NCBI RefSeq assembly: GCF_016863295.1
Contig: NZ_BOOP01000025.1
Span: 110,065-174,064 of the forward strand
Reading direction: 5' to 3'
DNA length: 64,000 bases
From: Planotetraspora phitsanulokensis
GTDB taxonomy: Bacteria > Actinomycetota > Actinomycetes > Streptosporangiales > Streptosporangiaceae
The position numbers were made by a program, and so were the translations under genes. Below, piece after piece: positions 26,808 through 35,771 of this stretch. Every line of letters begins with the position of its first letter. Position 1 is the first letter of the stretch. The notes beneath the pieces are model-generated. The model had not been told where the DNA came from. It did not search any database and worked only from the letters and a program-made list of their open reading frames with translations.

Positions 26808-28034
26808 CTAGAAGACGAGACCCGCCCATGGCTTCGGGTCCCACGACATCGCGGTGGACAACTCGCGCAGCGCCCCCTCGCGATGCTCCCGTACGACCCC
26901 CGCTCCGCCGAGGGCCGTGAGCGGGCGGCCGCCGAGGTAGGCCGCGCCGAGCACGGTCACGGGCAGCGTGAGGTCGGCGGGGTCGTCGGTCCGCTCGCAG
27001 GAGCCCTTGGCCGTGGTCAGCCGCCATCGGCCGGCGTTCCAGGGACACACGTCGTCCTCGACCTCGATGACCAGGTCGGCCGGCGCGGCGTAGGAGCGCG
27101 AGGCCAGGGCCCGGTCGACGTCCACGATGCGGACCCACAGGTCGTCCAGCCAGCCCGCGTTGAGATTGCGGGGCTCGGCGAGCAGATGGACGATCGGGTC
27201 GTCGACGGGCCGGCTCCAGGCGAAGACCCGGGAACACAGATCCCGGTCCAGCACGCTGCGCCAGAGCATGGCGTACGCCGCGGGGTCGGAGGCGAACAGC
27301 TCCTTCAGCCGGACCTCGCCGTCCGGCACGTCGTGGTCGGTGTAGCCGCTCTTCACCCGGAAGAGCGCGTAGCCGCGGGGCCCCTCGTCGTCCTCCGCGA
27401 TCATGCAGCGGAGCGGGCCCCTGCCTGCGCGGTCGTGTTCCTCGTCGGACAGGACCTCGATGCGCCACCGGGCGTCCGACCTCGCGTACAGGCCGGGACG
27501 GAGGGTCCGCACGGACTCGAAGACCTTCCGGAGTTGGGGAAGTTCGTCCGCCGGCCTGGCCACGCGAAGGCGCAGCGCCGGGTCGGTGGGAGCGTTCTTG
27601 ACGAACTCCGACCCACGCTTCGGAATGCGGAGGAAGAGGGTGTCGGCTGCCCTGCCGTACCCGAACCGGCCGTAGATCGCCGCCTCCGCGGCGTAGAGCG
27701 CGGCGACGGCCTCGCCGTTGTCGTGCAGGTCGCGGAGTTGACGGGCCATCAGGGCCGTGAGCACGCCGCGGCGGCGATGGGAGGCCAGCACGCCGACGGC
27801 GGTGACGCCCGCCACCGGGATCGGCCCCCCGGGAACCGTCATCGTGAAGGTGATCGCGGCGGCGCAGCCGACCATCAGGTCGCCGTCGAAGGCGGCCAGC
27901 GACCGGTCGATCTCGGCCAGTTCCCGCCAGCGGTCGGTCGCCGCCTGCGGATGTGAGGAGTTGAACGCTTCGTAGTCGACGGCGGCGAAGGCCGGCCACT
28001 CGGACTCGGTGATGGGGCGAACCTCGACAGTCAC
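26808..28034 (-). CDS. Eis-like GNAT acetyltransferase
   Basis: A 408-residue protein with the three-part architecture of Eis (enhanced intracellular survival) proteins: an N-terminal GNAT domain, a second degenerate GNAT domain, and a C-terminal sterol-carrier-like domain. The N-terminal acetyl-CoA site is VTAVGVLASHRRRGVLTALM near 77-96, followed by ALYAAEAAIYGRFGYG. Eis enzymes acetylate aminoglycosides or polyamine-like amines. The C-terminus ends in a free carboxylate as in Eis, where it acts in catalysis. Whether this protein confers resistance cannot be read from sequence. Confidence 0.88.
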   Translation of the reverse strand: MTVEVRPITESEWPAFAAVDYEAFNSSHPQAATDRWRELAEIDRSLAAFDGDLMVGCAAAITFTMTVPGGPIPVAGVTAVGVLASHRRRGVLTALMARQLRDLHDNGEAVAALYAAEAAIYGRFGYGRAADTLFLRIPKRGSEFVKNAPTDPALRLRVARPADELPQLRKVFESVRTLRPGLYARSDARWRIEVLSDEEHDRAGRGPLRCMIAEDDEGPRGYALFRVKSGYTDHDVPDGEVRLKELFASDPAAYAMLWRSVLDRDLCSRVFAWSRPVDDPIVHLLAEPRNLNAGWLDDLWVRIVDVDRALASRSYAAPADLVIEVEDDVCPWNAGRWRLTTAKGSCERTDDPADLTLPVTVLGAAYLGGRPLTALGGAGVVREHREGALRELSTAMSWDPKPWAGLVF

Positions 28035-28151
28035 CCGCTCACAGTAGGAGCGGCCCGTGATCGACGGCCACCCAATATACGTGCCTGATGATCAAGGTCT
28101 TGGTCAAGTGGGTGCCTTCATGCGGGTTGGGCGGATACAGTCGAGCTCATC

Positions 28152-29264
28152 ATGAGTTCCCGTCCGGCGCCGCTGATTCCTCCACGGCTGCGCGCGTTCC
28201 TGGGACGCGTACCGCTGCTGGTGCCGACTGTCCGTTTTGTGCGGAAACTCTCGTCCAACGACCGCAACCTGCTCATCGCGCTGGTCGTCGTCACCCTGCT
28301 CATCGGAATCCTCGACGCGCAGGTCTCCGCCTACTGGTTCTCGCCCTCGCTTCTCATTCTGGTCACCCTCATGGGCGGCCTCCAGTTGCGGCTGCGCAGC
28401 CTGGCGATCCTGCTCTGCGCCGTCGCGTTGTCCCTGTCGTACACGGGGGCGATCAGAGGGGTCGAGGCCGTCGGGCCCGGCCTGCTGATCACGATGGGCT
28501 TCACGGCGGTGCTCGCATGGCTGATGGCCCGCACCCGGGGCAAGCTTGGCGTGCAGGGCCTCCGCGGCGACGCGATGCTCCTGGAGTTGCGCGACCGGCT
28601 CAAGCGGCAGAGCGAGCTGCCGCCGCTCCCCAAGGAGTGGGGCAGCAAGGTGGTGCTCAAGCAGGCGGGCGGGTCGTCCTTCGGCGGCGACTTCGTGGTG
28701 TCCATGCGCGAGGGGGACCACGTCGAGATCGCGGTCGTGGACGTCTCAGGCAAGGGAGTGGACGCGGGAACACGGGCGCTCATGCTGTCCGGGACGTTCG
28801 GCGGCCTGCTCGGGTCGGTCCGCGACTTCCTGGCCGCCTGCAACACCTATCTCCACCGGCAACTCGGCGACGAGGGGTTCGTCACCGCGGTCCACGTGAC
28901 CCTCGACCTGTCGACGGGGGAGTACAAGATCACCTCCGCCGGTCATCCGCCCGTGGTGAAGTTCGACGCCGGCACGGGCACGTGGCGGGTCTCCACGGCC
29001 AAGGGCGTCGTCCTCGGGGTGGTTCCCGACCTGCACTGCGAGGCCGACAGCGGGGTGCTGCGCAAGGGCGACGCGCTCATGCTCTTCACCGACGGGCTCA
29101 TCGAGCAGCCGGGGCGCGACATCGACGCCGGGCTCGACCGGCTCCTGGGGGAGGCCGAGCGGCTCCTGCCTTCGGGGTTCCGCGACCGGGCACGCCAGCT
29201 CGTCCAGTCGATGACGTCCGGGCACAACGACGACTGCGCCCTCATCCTCATCTGGCGGCCCTGA
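28152..29264 (+). CDS. Membrane-bound PP2C-type (SpoIIE-like) protein phosphatase
   Basis: A 370-residue protein with an N-terminal membrane part (about 38-125, three to four helices such as LLIALVVVTLLIGILDAQVS) and a PP2C/SpoIIE domain from about 160 to 368. Metal-binding motifs are visible: GGSSFGGDFV, AVVDVSGKGVDAG, TSAGHPP, LFTDGLIE and GHNDDCALI. It likely dephosphorylates an anti-sigma-factor antagonist (STAS protein) in a partner-switching pathway. No STAS partner lies next to it. The start ATG is at 28152. The gene precedes the LanKC gene by 144 bases. Confidence 0.88.
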   Translation: MSSRPAPLIPPRLRAFLGRVPLLVPTVRFVRKLSSNDRNLLIALVVVTLLIGILDAQVSAYWFSPSLLILVTLMGGLQLRLRSLAILLCAVALSLSYTGAIRGVEAVGPGLLITMGFTAVLAWLMARTRGKLGVQGLRGDAMLLELRDRLKRQSELPPLPKEWGSKVVLKQAGGSSFGGDFVVSMREGDHVEIAVVDVSGKGVDAGTRALMLSGTFGGLLGSVRDFLAACNTYLHRQLGDEGFVTAVHVTLDLSTGEYKITSAGHPPVVKFDAGTGTWRVSTAKGVVLGVVPDLHCEADSGVLRKGDALMLFTDGLIEQPGRDIDAGLDRLLGEAERLLPSGFRDRARQLVQSMTSGHNDDCALILIWRP

Positions 29265-29408
29265 CCGCCGGTCGCGGAGGACCGCGACAGGGCGACAATC
29301 ATCACTCCATGTAATCCGCCATGCGCGTATCGTGTGCCACGTCATAGGCCGCGCGCGCGGCCCGGAGTCTCGATGCGGCCGGCCGTACGGCCTGAAATGA
29401 GGCGGATC

Positions 29409-31916
29409 GTGGAGAAGCGTTACGAGCTTTACTGTCTCGCCGATCCGACCTTCTACGACTCGCCGGTCGCCGGTCCCGACGACCCCGACTTCGACCTCGC
29501 CCACCGCACGGTTCCGGGGGGATGGGCGCGGACGCGGCAACCCGGCACGGTGGCCTACCGGCCGGTGGCGTCGGCGCCGCCCGGCGAAGGCTGGAAGATC
29601 CATGTCTCGGCACGCGTCGACGAGGCGCCGCAGGTCCTGGCGAAGGTGGGGGAGTACTGCCTGGAGCGGGAGCTCGCCTTCCACTTCGCCCGGACGCGGT
29701 CGATCCTGCACCTGAACAACGCCGAACACGCCGCCCCCGGGTCGAGCGGGACGTTCCTCGTCGTCCATCCGGCCGACGAGGCCGAGCTGGAGACGGCCCT
29801 GGCGGAGCTCGGCGACCTGCTCGAGGGTCATCGCGGCCCCGCGGTCCCCGGCGGGCTGAGATGCGGCGGCGGCCCGCTGTACGTTCGGTACGACCTGGAC
29901 GGCGAGGGCGGCCGCGCCGTCCTCACGCGGCACGACGCGGCGGGGCCACCGAAACCGCCCGAGCACGTCTTCGCGCCGCCGTCCCACGTGACGCCGCCCG
30001 CCTTCCTCCTTCCGTTCACGGCCGCCCGCGACCACTCCGCCTCCGCCGACCTGCCGTACCGGCTGGTAAAGGTGCTGCGCCGGACCAACGGCTGCGTGGT
30101 CCATCTCGCGAGCGACGCCCGCACGGGCGAGCCGGTGCTGCTCAAGGAGGCGCACCCCCACGCCGGTCTGGACGGTACCGGAGCCGACGCGGTCGCCCGG
30201 CTGTCCCACGAGCGGCAGGTGCTCGAACGGCTCGCCGGCCTCGGAGTGGCCCCCGAGCTCAGGGCGTACTTCACGCTGGACGATCGCCACTATCTGGCGA
30301 TGGACCTGATTCCCGGCGAGCCGTTGAGCGAGGTGTTCGCCGGACGCCACCCCCTCGGCGGCGCGGGCGAGGTCGATCTCGAGGGCTACGTGGAGTGGGC
30401 GACCGAGATCTGCGCCGTGGTCGAGGACGCCGTCATGAAGGTCCACATGAACGGGCTCGTGCTGGGCGACCTCGACATGTCGGCCTTCATGGTCCGGCCG
30501 GACGGCGGCGTCACCCTGGTCGGCCTCGACGCGGCCCGGCCGGTGCTGGAGGCGGCGGGAACCGGTCTCGCGGGCTCCGGCTTCGGGGCCCCGGCGGGAT
30601 CGGTCGGCTTCGACGTCGACCGGTTCGCCCTGGCCTGCCTGCGGTTCGCGCTCTTCCTCCCGCTCACCGAGATGTTCCTCCTCGACAGGGGCAAGGCCGC
30701 CGAGCTGGCCGAGGCGATCCGCCGGAGCTTCCCCCTCAAGGAGGGCTTCCTGCGGCCCGCGGTGCGCATCGTGGGCGGCGGTGAGACCAGGGACGTGCCG
30801 CCGCTGGACGACTGGCGTCAGATGCGGTCGTCGATGGCGCGGGCGATCCTGGCGTCCGCAACCCCCGAACGCACCGACAGGCTCTTCCCCGGTGACATCG
30901 CCCAGTTCGAGTCCGGCGGTCTCGGATTCGCCCACGGCGCGGCGGGCGTGCTGTACGCCCTGCACGTGACGGGCGCCGGCCGCTACCCCGACCACGAGGA
31001 GTGGCTGCTCAGCCGGGCGCTGAACGGCGCGCGCGGCGGCAGGCCCGGCTTCTACGACGGCGCGCACGGCATCGCGCACACCCTCGCGAACCTCGGCCAC
31101 CACCAGGCCGCCCTGGAGCTCGTCGAGGCCTCCGGGCGCGACCGTACGGCGGCGCCGGGGATCGATCTGTACGGCGGGCTCGCCGGCATCGGCCTCAACC
31201 AGATCTACCTCGGTGAGCCGGACAAGGCGCTGGGGACGGCGGGCGTGGTGGCCGACCGCCTCGCCGGCGGGCCGCCCGGCGGCACCGGGCTGATGTACGG
31301 GGCGTCGGGTCCGGCTCTGCTGTTCCTGCGGCTGTACGAGAAGACGGGCGACGTGCAGTGGCTCGACCAGGCCGAGACGGCGCTCCGGCTCGATCTGGGC
31401 CGCTGCGCGATCCAGGCCGACGGGTCGCTGCGGGTGACCGAGGGCCGGCGGGTCCTGACCGGCCTCGACCGGGGCAGCGTGGGCATCTCGTGGGTGCTGG
31501 GCGAGTTCCTGCGCTATCGAGCCGACCCTGAGCTGTCGGCCGCGCGGCAGCGGCTCGACCGGGCGGCGCGGTCGCTCTTCCACCGCCACCCGGGCCTGTT
31601 CACCGGGCGTGCCGGGGCCCTCGCCTATCTCTGCAGGGACCGCGCGGGCGGCTGGGGCCTCGAGGACCCCGAGGCGGGCCGCCAGCTCGCCGCGCTGTCG
31701 TGGCACTCCATGACCTATCAGGGGCACCTCGCCTTCCCCGGCGAACGCCTGCTGCGGCTGTCCATGGACCTCGCCACCGGGACGGCGGGCGTGTTGCTGG
31801 CGGTCGGCGGCGCACTCCACGGCGAGCCTGTAGGGCTGCCGTTCCTGAGCGGGGCGATCCCCGCGAGCCGGCCGGACGCCGCCGCAAGGGAGACGTCGCG
31901 GGCCGAACGCGGGTGA
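29409..31916 (+). CDS. Class III lanthipeptide synthetase (LanKC), orphan
   Basis: An 835-residue RamC/LabKC-type protein. The GTG at 29409 is preceded by ATGAGGCGG and gives EKRYELYCLADPTFYDSP, matching the start of RamC. Domains in order are an N-terminal phospho-Ser/Thr lyase (about 1-215), a Ser/Thr-kinase-like domain (about 216-480; Lys246 in LLKEAHPH, loop Asp354 in GLVLGDLDMSAFMV, Asp374) and a LanC-like cyclase without zinc ligands (from about 500, FAHGAAGVLYAL, GIAHTLANLG, GLAGIGLNQI). Such enzymes phosphorylate, eliminate and cyclise Ser/Thr and Cys in a precursor. The usual DLSPxN-type kinase loop is altered here. No precursor or ABC exporter is visible nearby. Confidence 0.9.
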   Translation: MEKRYELYCLADPTFYDSPVAGPDDPDFDLAHRTVPGGWARTRQPGTVAYRPVASAPPGEGWKIHVSARVDEAPQVLAKVGEYCLERELAFHFARTRSILHLNNAEHAAPGSSGTFLVVHPADEAELETALAELGDLLEGHRGPAVPGGLRCGGGPLYVRYDLDGEGGRAVLTRHDAAGPPKPPEHVFAPPSHVTPPAFLLPFTAARDHSASADLPYRLVKVLRRTNGCVVHLASDARTGEPVLLKEAHPHAGLDGTGADAVARLSHERQVLERLAGLGVAPELRAYFTLDDRHYLAMDLIPGEPLSEVFAGRHPLGGAGEVDLEGYVEWATEICAVVEDAVMKVHMNGLVLGDLDMSAFMVRPDGGVTLVGLDAARPVLEAAGTGLAGSGFGAPAGSVGFDVDRFALACLRFALFLPLTEMFLLDRGKAAELAEAIRRSFPLKEGFLRPAVRIVGGGETRDVPPLDDWRQMRSSMARAILASATPERTDRLFPGDIAQFESGGLGFAHGAAGVLYALHVTGAGRYPDHEEWLLSRALNGARGGRPGFYDGAHGIAHTLANLGHHQAALELVEASGRDRTAAPGIDLYGGLAGIGLNQIYLGEPDKALGTAGVVADRLAGGPPGGTGLMYGASGPALLFLRLYEKTGDVQWLDQAETALRLDLGRCAIQADGSLRVTEGRRVLTGLDRGSVGISWVLGEFLRYRADPELSAARQRLDRAARSLFHRHPGLFTGRAGALAYLCRDRAGGWGLEDPEAGRQLAALSWHSMTYQGHLAFPGERLLRLSMDLATGTAGVLLAVGGALHGEPVGLPFLSGAIPASRPDAAARETSRAERG

Positions 31917-31933
31917 AACTCGAGAGCCGGGGC

Positions 31934-32539
31934 CTACAACCAGCCCGCGTCGGCGGCGATCCGGACGGCGTCGACGCGGTTGCGTGCCCCGGTCTTGCAG
32001 ATGACCCGGGACAGGTGGTTGCGGACCGTCCCCACCGACAGCCCGAGCTGGTCGGCCATCTCCTTCGACCGGGCCCCGCCCGCGGCCAGGCGCAGGACGT
32101 CGAGTTCGCGCGGGGTCAGCGGGTTGTCCGCGGCCTCGATCGCGGCGACGGCCAGGTCGGGGTCGACCACCCGGTGCCCCGAGCTGATCCGGCGGATCCC
32201 GTGGGCGAGCTGTTCCGGCGCCACCTGGATGCTCATGTAACCGAGGACGCCCGCGGCGAAGGCCCTCTTCACGTGGCCGGGATTGGGCTGGCCGGACAGG
32301 ATCATGACCCGGCAGCGGGGGACCTTCTCACCCAGCCGCGCGGCCGCGCTGAGCCCGTCGACCCCCGGCAGATCGACATCGATGACCGCGGCGTCGGGCT
32401 GGAGGTCGAGGGCCGCCGGGACGACGTCCTCGGCGGAGCCGACGTCCGCCACCACCTCGAGATCACTTTCGCCGTCGAGCGACGCCACCAGGCCTCGCCG
32501 TACCAATGGAAGGTGTTCGGCAACCAGGATCCGGATCAA
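31934..32539 (-). CDS. NarL/LuxR-type response regulator
   Basis: A 201-residue response regulator. The receiver domain (1-120) has the acceptor Asp54 in DAAVIDVDLPGVDG. The C-terminal LuxR-type HTH lies near 140-195 (LTPRELDVLRLAAGGARSKE, LGLSVGTVRNHLSRVI). The open frame runs to 32926, but the receiver begins at a TTG (32539) preceded by GAGGGGAGCGTC, so TTG is chosen. It faces the LanKC gene tail to tail, 17 bases apart. RamR, which activates the ram lanthipeptide cluster, belongs to the same family, so a regulatory link is possible but unproven. No histidine kinase is adjacent. Confidence 0.85.
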   Translation of the reverse strand: MIRILVAEHLPLVRRGLVASLDGESDLEVVADVGSAEDVVPAALDLQPDAAVIDVDLPGVDGLSAAARLGEKVPRCRVMILSGQPNPGHVKRAFAAGVLGYMSIQVAPEQLAHGIRRISSGHRVVDPDLAVAAIEAADNPLTPRELDVLRLAAGGARSKEMADQLGLSVGTVRNHLSRVICKTGARNRVDAVRIAADAGWL

Positions 32540-32729
32540 GACGCTCCCCTCTGCGCGGTCTCTCACAGGGTGATCGAATGGATGCATACTGTCAACGAAG
32601 TGTCCCGTTCCGGTCAGCCTCCCGCAACCGGAACCGTGGCCGGCTCGGCTCGGCAGGCGATGTCGTGGGCTACCCTCGAATGGTGCGACGTCTGGCAGGG
32701 CACCATCTCCGACTCGAGGGGACGCGCCG

Positions 32730-34034
32730 ATGATCCTGCTCTCCTTGGCCGGGTTCGTGATCGTCTTCGTCGGTCTGCTGCTCTCGATCGGGCTGCATGA
32801 GATCGGCCATCTCGTCCCCGCCAAGATCTTCAAGGTGCGGGTCACGCAGTACATGGTCGGCTTCGGGCCGACGATGTGGTCGCGCAGGCGCGGCGAGACC
32901 GAATACGGCGTGAAGTGGCTCCCCATCGGGGGCTACATCCGGATGGTCGGCATGTTGCCGCCCCGCCCGAACGACGATCCGACCAAGCTGCGCAGTGTCT
33001 CGACCGGCCCGTGGCAGGGCCTCATCGAGAACGCGCGGGCCGTGGCGTCGGAGGAGATCCGCCCCGGCGACGAGGACCGGGTCTTCTACCGCAAGCCGTG
33101 GTGGCAGAAGACGATCATCATGTTCGGCGGCCCGGCGATGAACTTCGTCCTCGCGTTCCTGCTGTTCGCGGTCGTGTTCATCGGGTTCGGCGTGCAGATG
33201 CCCCAGCCCGTCGTGGCGACGGTGTCGAGATGCGTCATGCCGACGACGGAGGTGGACAAGCGGGACTGCCGGCCGGGCGACCCGGCCACTCCCGCGGCCC
33301 AGGCGGGGCTGCGTCCCGGCGACCGCATCGTGTCGGTCGGCGGAGCCGCGGTGAAGTCCTGGGACGAGACGACGCAGCGCATCCGCGACCTCGGCGCCGG
33401 AGCGACCACGCTGGGCATCGAGCGGGCCGGCAAGACGCTGGCTGTCGGCGTGAACCTCATCGCGCAGGACATGCCGACGCCGGACGACCCCTCCAAGATC
33501 CAGAAGAACGTGGGCTTCCTCGGTGTGTCGCCGGTCAGCGTTCTCGAGAGGCCGGGTCCCGGCTATGTGGTCGGCCGGATGTGGGACCTCACCGAGACCA
33601 CCGCGGCGGCGATGGTCAACATCCCGAAGAAGATGGTGGGCGTCTGGCAGGCGGCCTTCTCGGGTGAGAAGCGCGATCCCAACGGGCCCATCGGCATCGT
33701 CGGCGCGGGGCGCATCGGCGGGGAGATCGCCACGTCGGACCTGTCCGCCGAAAACAAGATCATTATCTTCATCAACCTGCTCGCGGGGCTCAACCTCGCC
33801 GTCGGGATGTTCAACCTCATCCCGTTGCTGCCGCTCGACGGAGGGCACATCCTCGGCGGGCTCTGGGAGGGCCTCAAGCGGGGCATCGCCCGGGTACGGC
33901 GTCGGCCCAGCCCGGGGTACGTCGACGTGGCCAAGGCCCTGCCGCTGACCTACGCGATGGCGGCGGTGCTGCTCGTCATGGGCGGCCTGCTCATCTACGC
34001 CGACCTGGTCAACCCGATTCGCATCTCGGGCTGA
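32730..34034 (+). CDS. Site-2 protease, RseP/Rip1 family (M50)
   Basis: A 434-residue intramembrane zinc protease. Transmembrane helix 1 carries HEIGH (His23, Glu24, His27), and FNLIPLLPLDGGHILGG in a later helix supplies the Asp ligand. A PDZ domain lies around 185-265 (AGLRPGDRIVSVGGAAVKSW). Such proteases cut anti-sigma factors or other single-pass proteins. In many actinobacteria this gene sits between dxr and ispG; here neither is next to it. It is divergent from the response regulator at 32539. Confidence 0.93.
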   Translation: MILLSLAGFVIVFVGLLLSIGLHEIGHLVPAKIFKVRVTQYMVGFGPTMWSRRRGETEYGVKWLPIGGYIRMVGMLPPRPNDDPTKLRSVSTGPWQGLIENARAVASEEIRPGDEDRVFYRKPWWQKTIIMFGGPAMNFVLAFLLFAVVFIGFGVQMPQPVVATVSRCVMPTTEVDKRDCRPGDPATPAAQAGLRPGDRIVSVGGAAVKSWDETTQRIRDLGAGATTLGIERAGKTLAVGVNLIAQDMPTPDDPSKIQKNVGFLGVSPVSVLERPGPGYVVGRMWDLTETTAAAMVNIPKKMVGVWQAAFSGEKRDPNGPIGIVGAGRIGGEIATSDLSAENKIIIFINLLAGLNLAVGMFNLIPLLPLDGGHILGGLWEGLKRGIARVRRRPSPGYVDVAKALPLTYAMAAVLLVMGGLLIYADLVNPIRISG

Positions 34035-34070
34035 CCCGCGCCGGCCTGGTTCATCGCCTTTCGGCGGGGG

Positions 34071-34580
34071 TTACTCCCCGGTGACGCCGTCGATCTGCTC
34101 GCGGAGGATGTCCGCGTGGCCGTTGTGCCGCGCGTACTCCTCGATCAGGTGGACGAGGATCCAGCGGTGGGAGACCGTGACGCCGCGCGCCTCGCGCTTG
34201 GCGAGCGTGTCGAGATCGGGGTAGGCCGCGGTGACCTCCCGCGCGGCCCGCACCTCGGCCCGCCAGGCGGCGAACGCCTCGTCGGCGGAGGCGGTGTCGA
34301 CGTTGTCGAAGTCCCCGTCGGGGTCCTCGAGGCTGGAGAAGAGGGACTCGATGTCCTCGCCGTTCAGCCTCCTGCGGAACCAGGTCCGCTCGACGTCGGC
34401 CATGTGGCGGACCAGCCCGAGCAGCGACAACGTCGACGGGGCCACCGCGCGCAGGCGCAACTGGTCCTCGGTCAGTCCTGCGCACTTGACCGCGAGGGTC
34501 TCGCGGTGCCAGTCGAGCCAGGAGGTCAGCATCTCGCGCTCGTTCGCGACCGCGGGGGGATCGATTCGGGTTTCCGTCAT
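34071..34580 (-). CDS. DinB/DUF664-family protein
   Basis: A 169-residue four-helix protein of the DinB superfamily: TSWLDWHRETLAVKCAGLTE, then LLGLVRHMADVERTWFRRRL, with His residues placed to bind a metal, and LVHLIEEYARHNGHADILRE near the end. Some relatives are mycothiol- or bacillithiol-dependent transferases. I placed the start at ATG 34580 because the domain begins there; ATG 34616 is an alternative. It ends 36 bases from the convergent site-2 protease gene. Confidence 0.88.
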   Translation of the reverse strand: MTETRIDPPAVANEREMLTSWLDWHRETLAVKCAGLTEDQLRLRAVAPSTLSLLGLVRHMADVERTWFRRRLNGEDIESLFSSLEDPDGDFDNVDTASADEAFAAWRAEVRAAREVTAAYPDLDTLAKREARGVTVSHRWILVHLIEEYARHNGHADILREQIDGVTGE

Positions 34581-34639
34581 GCCTGGATCCTGCCGTGACG
34601 GCACGGCGGATGTCATGTCGATTTCCCGCCGACGAGTCG

Positions 34640-35578
34640 TCACACGACGCCGGTGAGCTGCGACGTCTTCAGCACCACCAGGACGGCCAGCAGAGCCGGC
34701 ACGGCGCCGACGCCGACGAGATGCCGGTTGCGCGGCAGGTGGGCCAGGCAGAGCGCGACCGCGCCGCCGGCGAGCAAGCCGCCCAGGTGTCCCTCCCAGG
34801 AGGAGATCCCGGCGGAGAGGACCATCCAGATGAGGAACGTCACGATGAGCCGGGTCGCGCCGGCCGGGTCGTGGTTGAGCCGCCTGCTGAAGACGAAGTA
34901 CGCAACGGCGAGCCCGAAGACCGCGCCGGAGGCGCCGAGCGCGGCCTGGTCCGGCGAGATCAGGTAGGCGAGCGCCGAGCCGCCCAGCCCCGACACCAGG
35001 TAGAGCGCGATGAACCGCAGCCTGCCGAGCACCTCCTCGACCACCCGGCCCAGGGTCCAGAGCCAGTACATGTTGAACACGACATGGAGGATCGCGAAGG
35101 TTCCCTGGGTCGGCGGCAGGTGCAGGAACGCCGAGGTGAGGAGGCGGTACCACTCCCCGAAGGCGATGCCGACGGGCTGGAGGCCGGAGCCGTTCCCGTG
35201 GAGGCGGACGAACTCCTGCTCGTAGAGGTAGTACCGGCCGTCCGGGCCCAGGAGGCCGACGCCCAGGTTGTCGAGCCGGCCGACGATCCAGGGGAAGGCC
35301 AGCTCGGCGAGGTAGGCCAGCACGTTCACCGTGATCAGGGCGTAGGTCACGGCGGGAACGGCGGACACCTTGCCGCCGAACACCGTGCGGGCCTGCCGTA
35401 CGGACTTGTTGCCCTCACGCACGCACTCGACGCACTGGAAGCCCACGGCCGCGTCCCGCATGCAGTCGGGGCAGATGCGCCGGTCACACCTGGTGCACCG
35501 GACGTAGGTCTCCTTCTTGGGATGCCGGTAGCAGGCGGGGGCCTCGGCCTGCTCGGGTGCCGAAACCTGGTCTTCCAT
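34640..35578 (-). CDS. Rhomboid intramembrane serine protease with N-terminal B-box zinc finger
   Basis: A 312-residue protein. Residues 14-55 form a cytoplasmic Cys/His-rich finger (CYRHPKKETYVRCTRCDRRI, CPDCM, CVEC). Six transmembrane helices follow, with the rhomboid catalytic dyad Ser217 in GASGAVFG and His264 in WEGHLGG. These proteases cut single-pass membrane proteins within the bilayer. The ATG at 35578 has GAGGTGAG seven bases upstream and is preferred over ATG 35590. The DinB gene follows 60 bases downstream. Confidence 0.93.
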   Translation of the reverse strand: MEDQVSAPEQAEAPACYRHPKKETYVRCTRCDRRICPDCMRDAAVGFQCVECVREGNKSVRQARTVFGGKVSAVPAVTYALITVNVLAYLAELAFPWIVGRLDNLGVGLLGPDGRYYLYEQEFVRLHGNGSGLQPVGIAFGEWYRLLTSAFLHLPPTQGTFAILHVVFNMYWLWTLGRVVEEVLGRLRFIALYLVSGLGGSALAYLISPDQAALGASGAVFGLAVAYFVFSRRLNHDPAGATRLIVTFLIWMVLSAGISSWEGHLGGLLAGGAVALCLAHLPRNRHLVGVGAVPALLAVLVVLKTSQLTGVV

Positions 35579-35771
35579 GTGCGTTCTCACCTCGTGCGGG
35601 GCCTGGGGGCGTGGCGGGCGCAGCGAGGGTATCGGGCCGGTGGCCCGGAAACGGCCTCTGGAAGATCACAAGACGTGAACGAGGGGGTGATCACGCGGGC
35701 GTGCGGGCCGCGGGGGCTGGGCTCGCACACCCGCGTGATCGTGGGGGTGGGACAGATGGTCGGTGGGACGT

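Noticed and set aside
29265..29408. Lanthipeptide precursor directly upstream of the LanKC gene
   Set aside because: Only an eight-codon ATG frame without leader motif or Cys-containing core is present in this gap on either strand.
28746..31820. 1024-codon open frame on the minus strand opposite the LanKC gene
   Set aside because: The translation is low-complexity Arg/Gly/Glu/Val sequence that mirrors codon bias of the LanKC gene.
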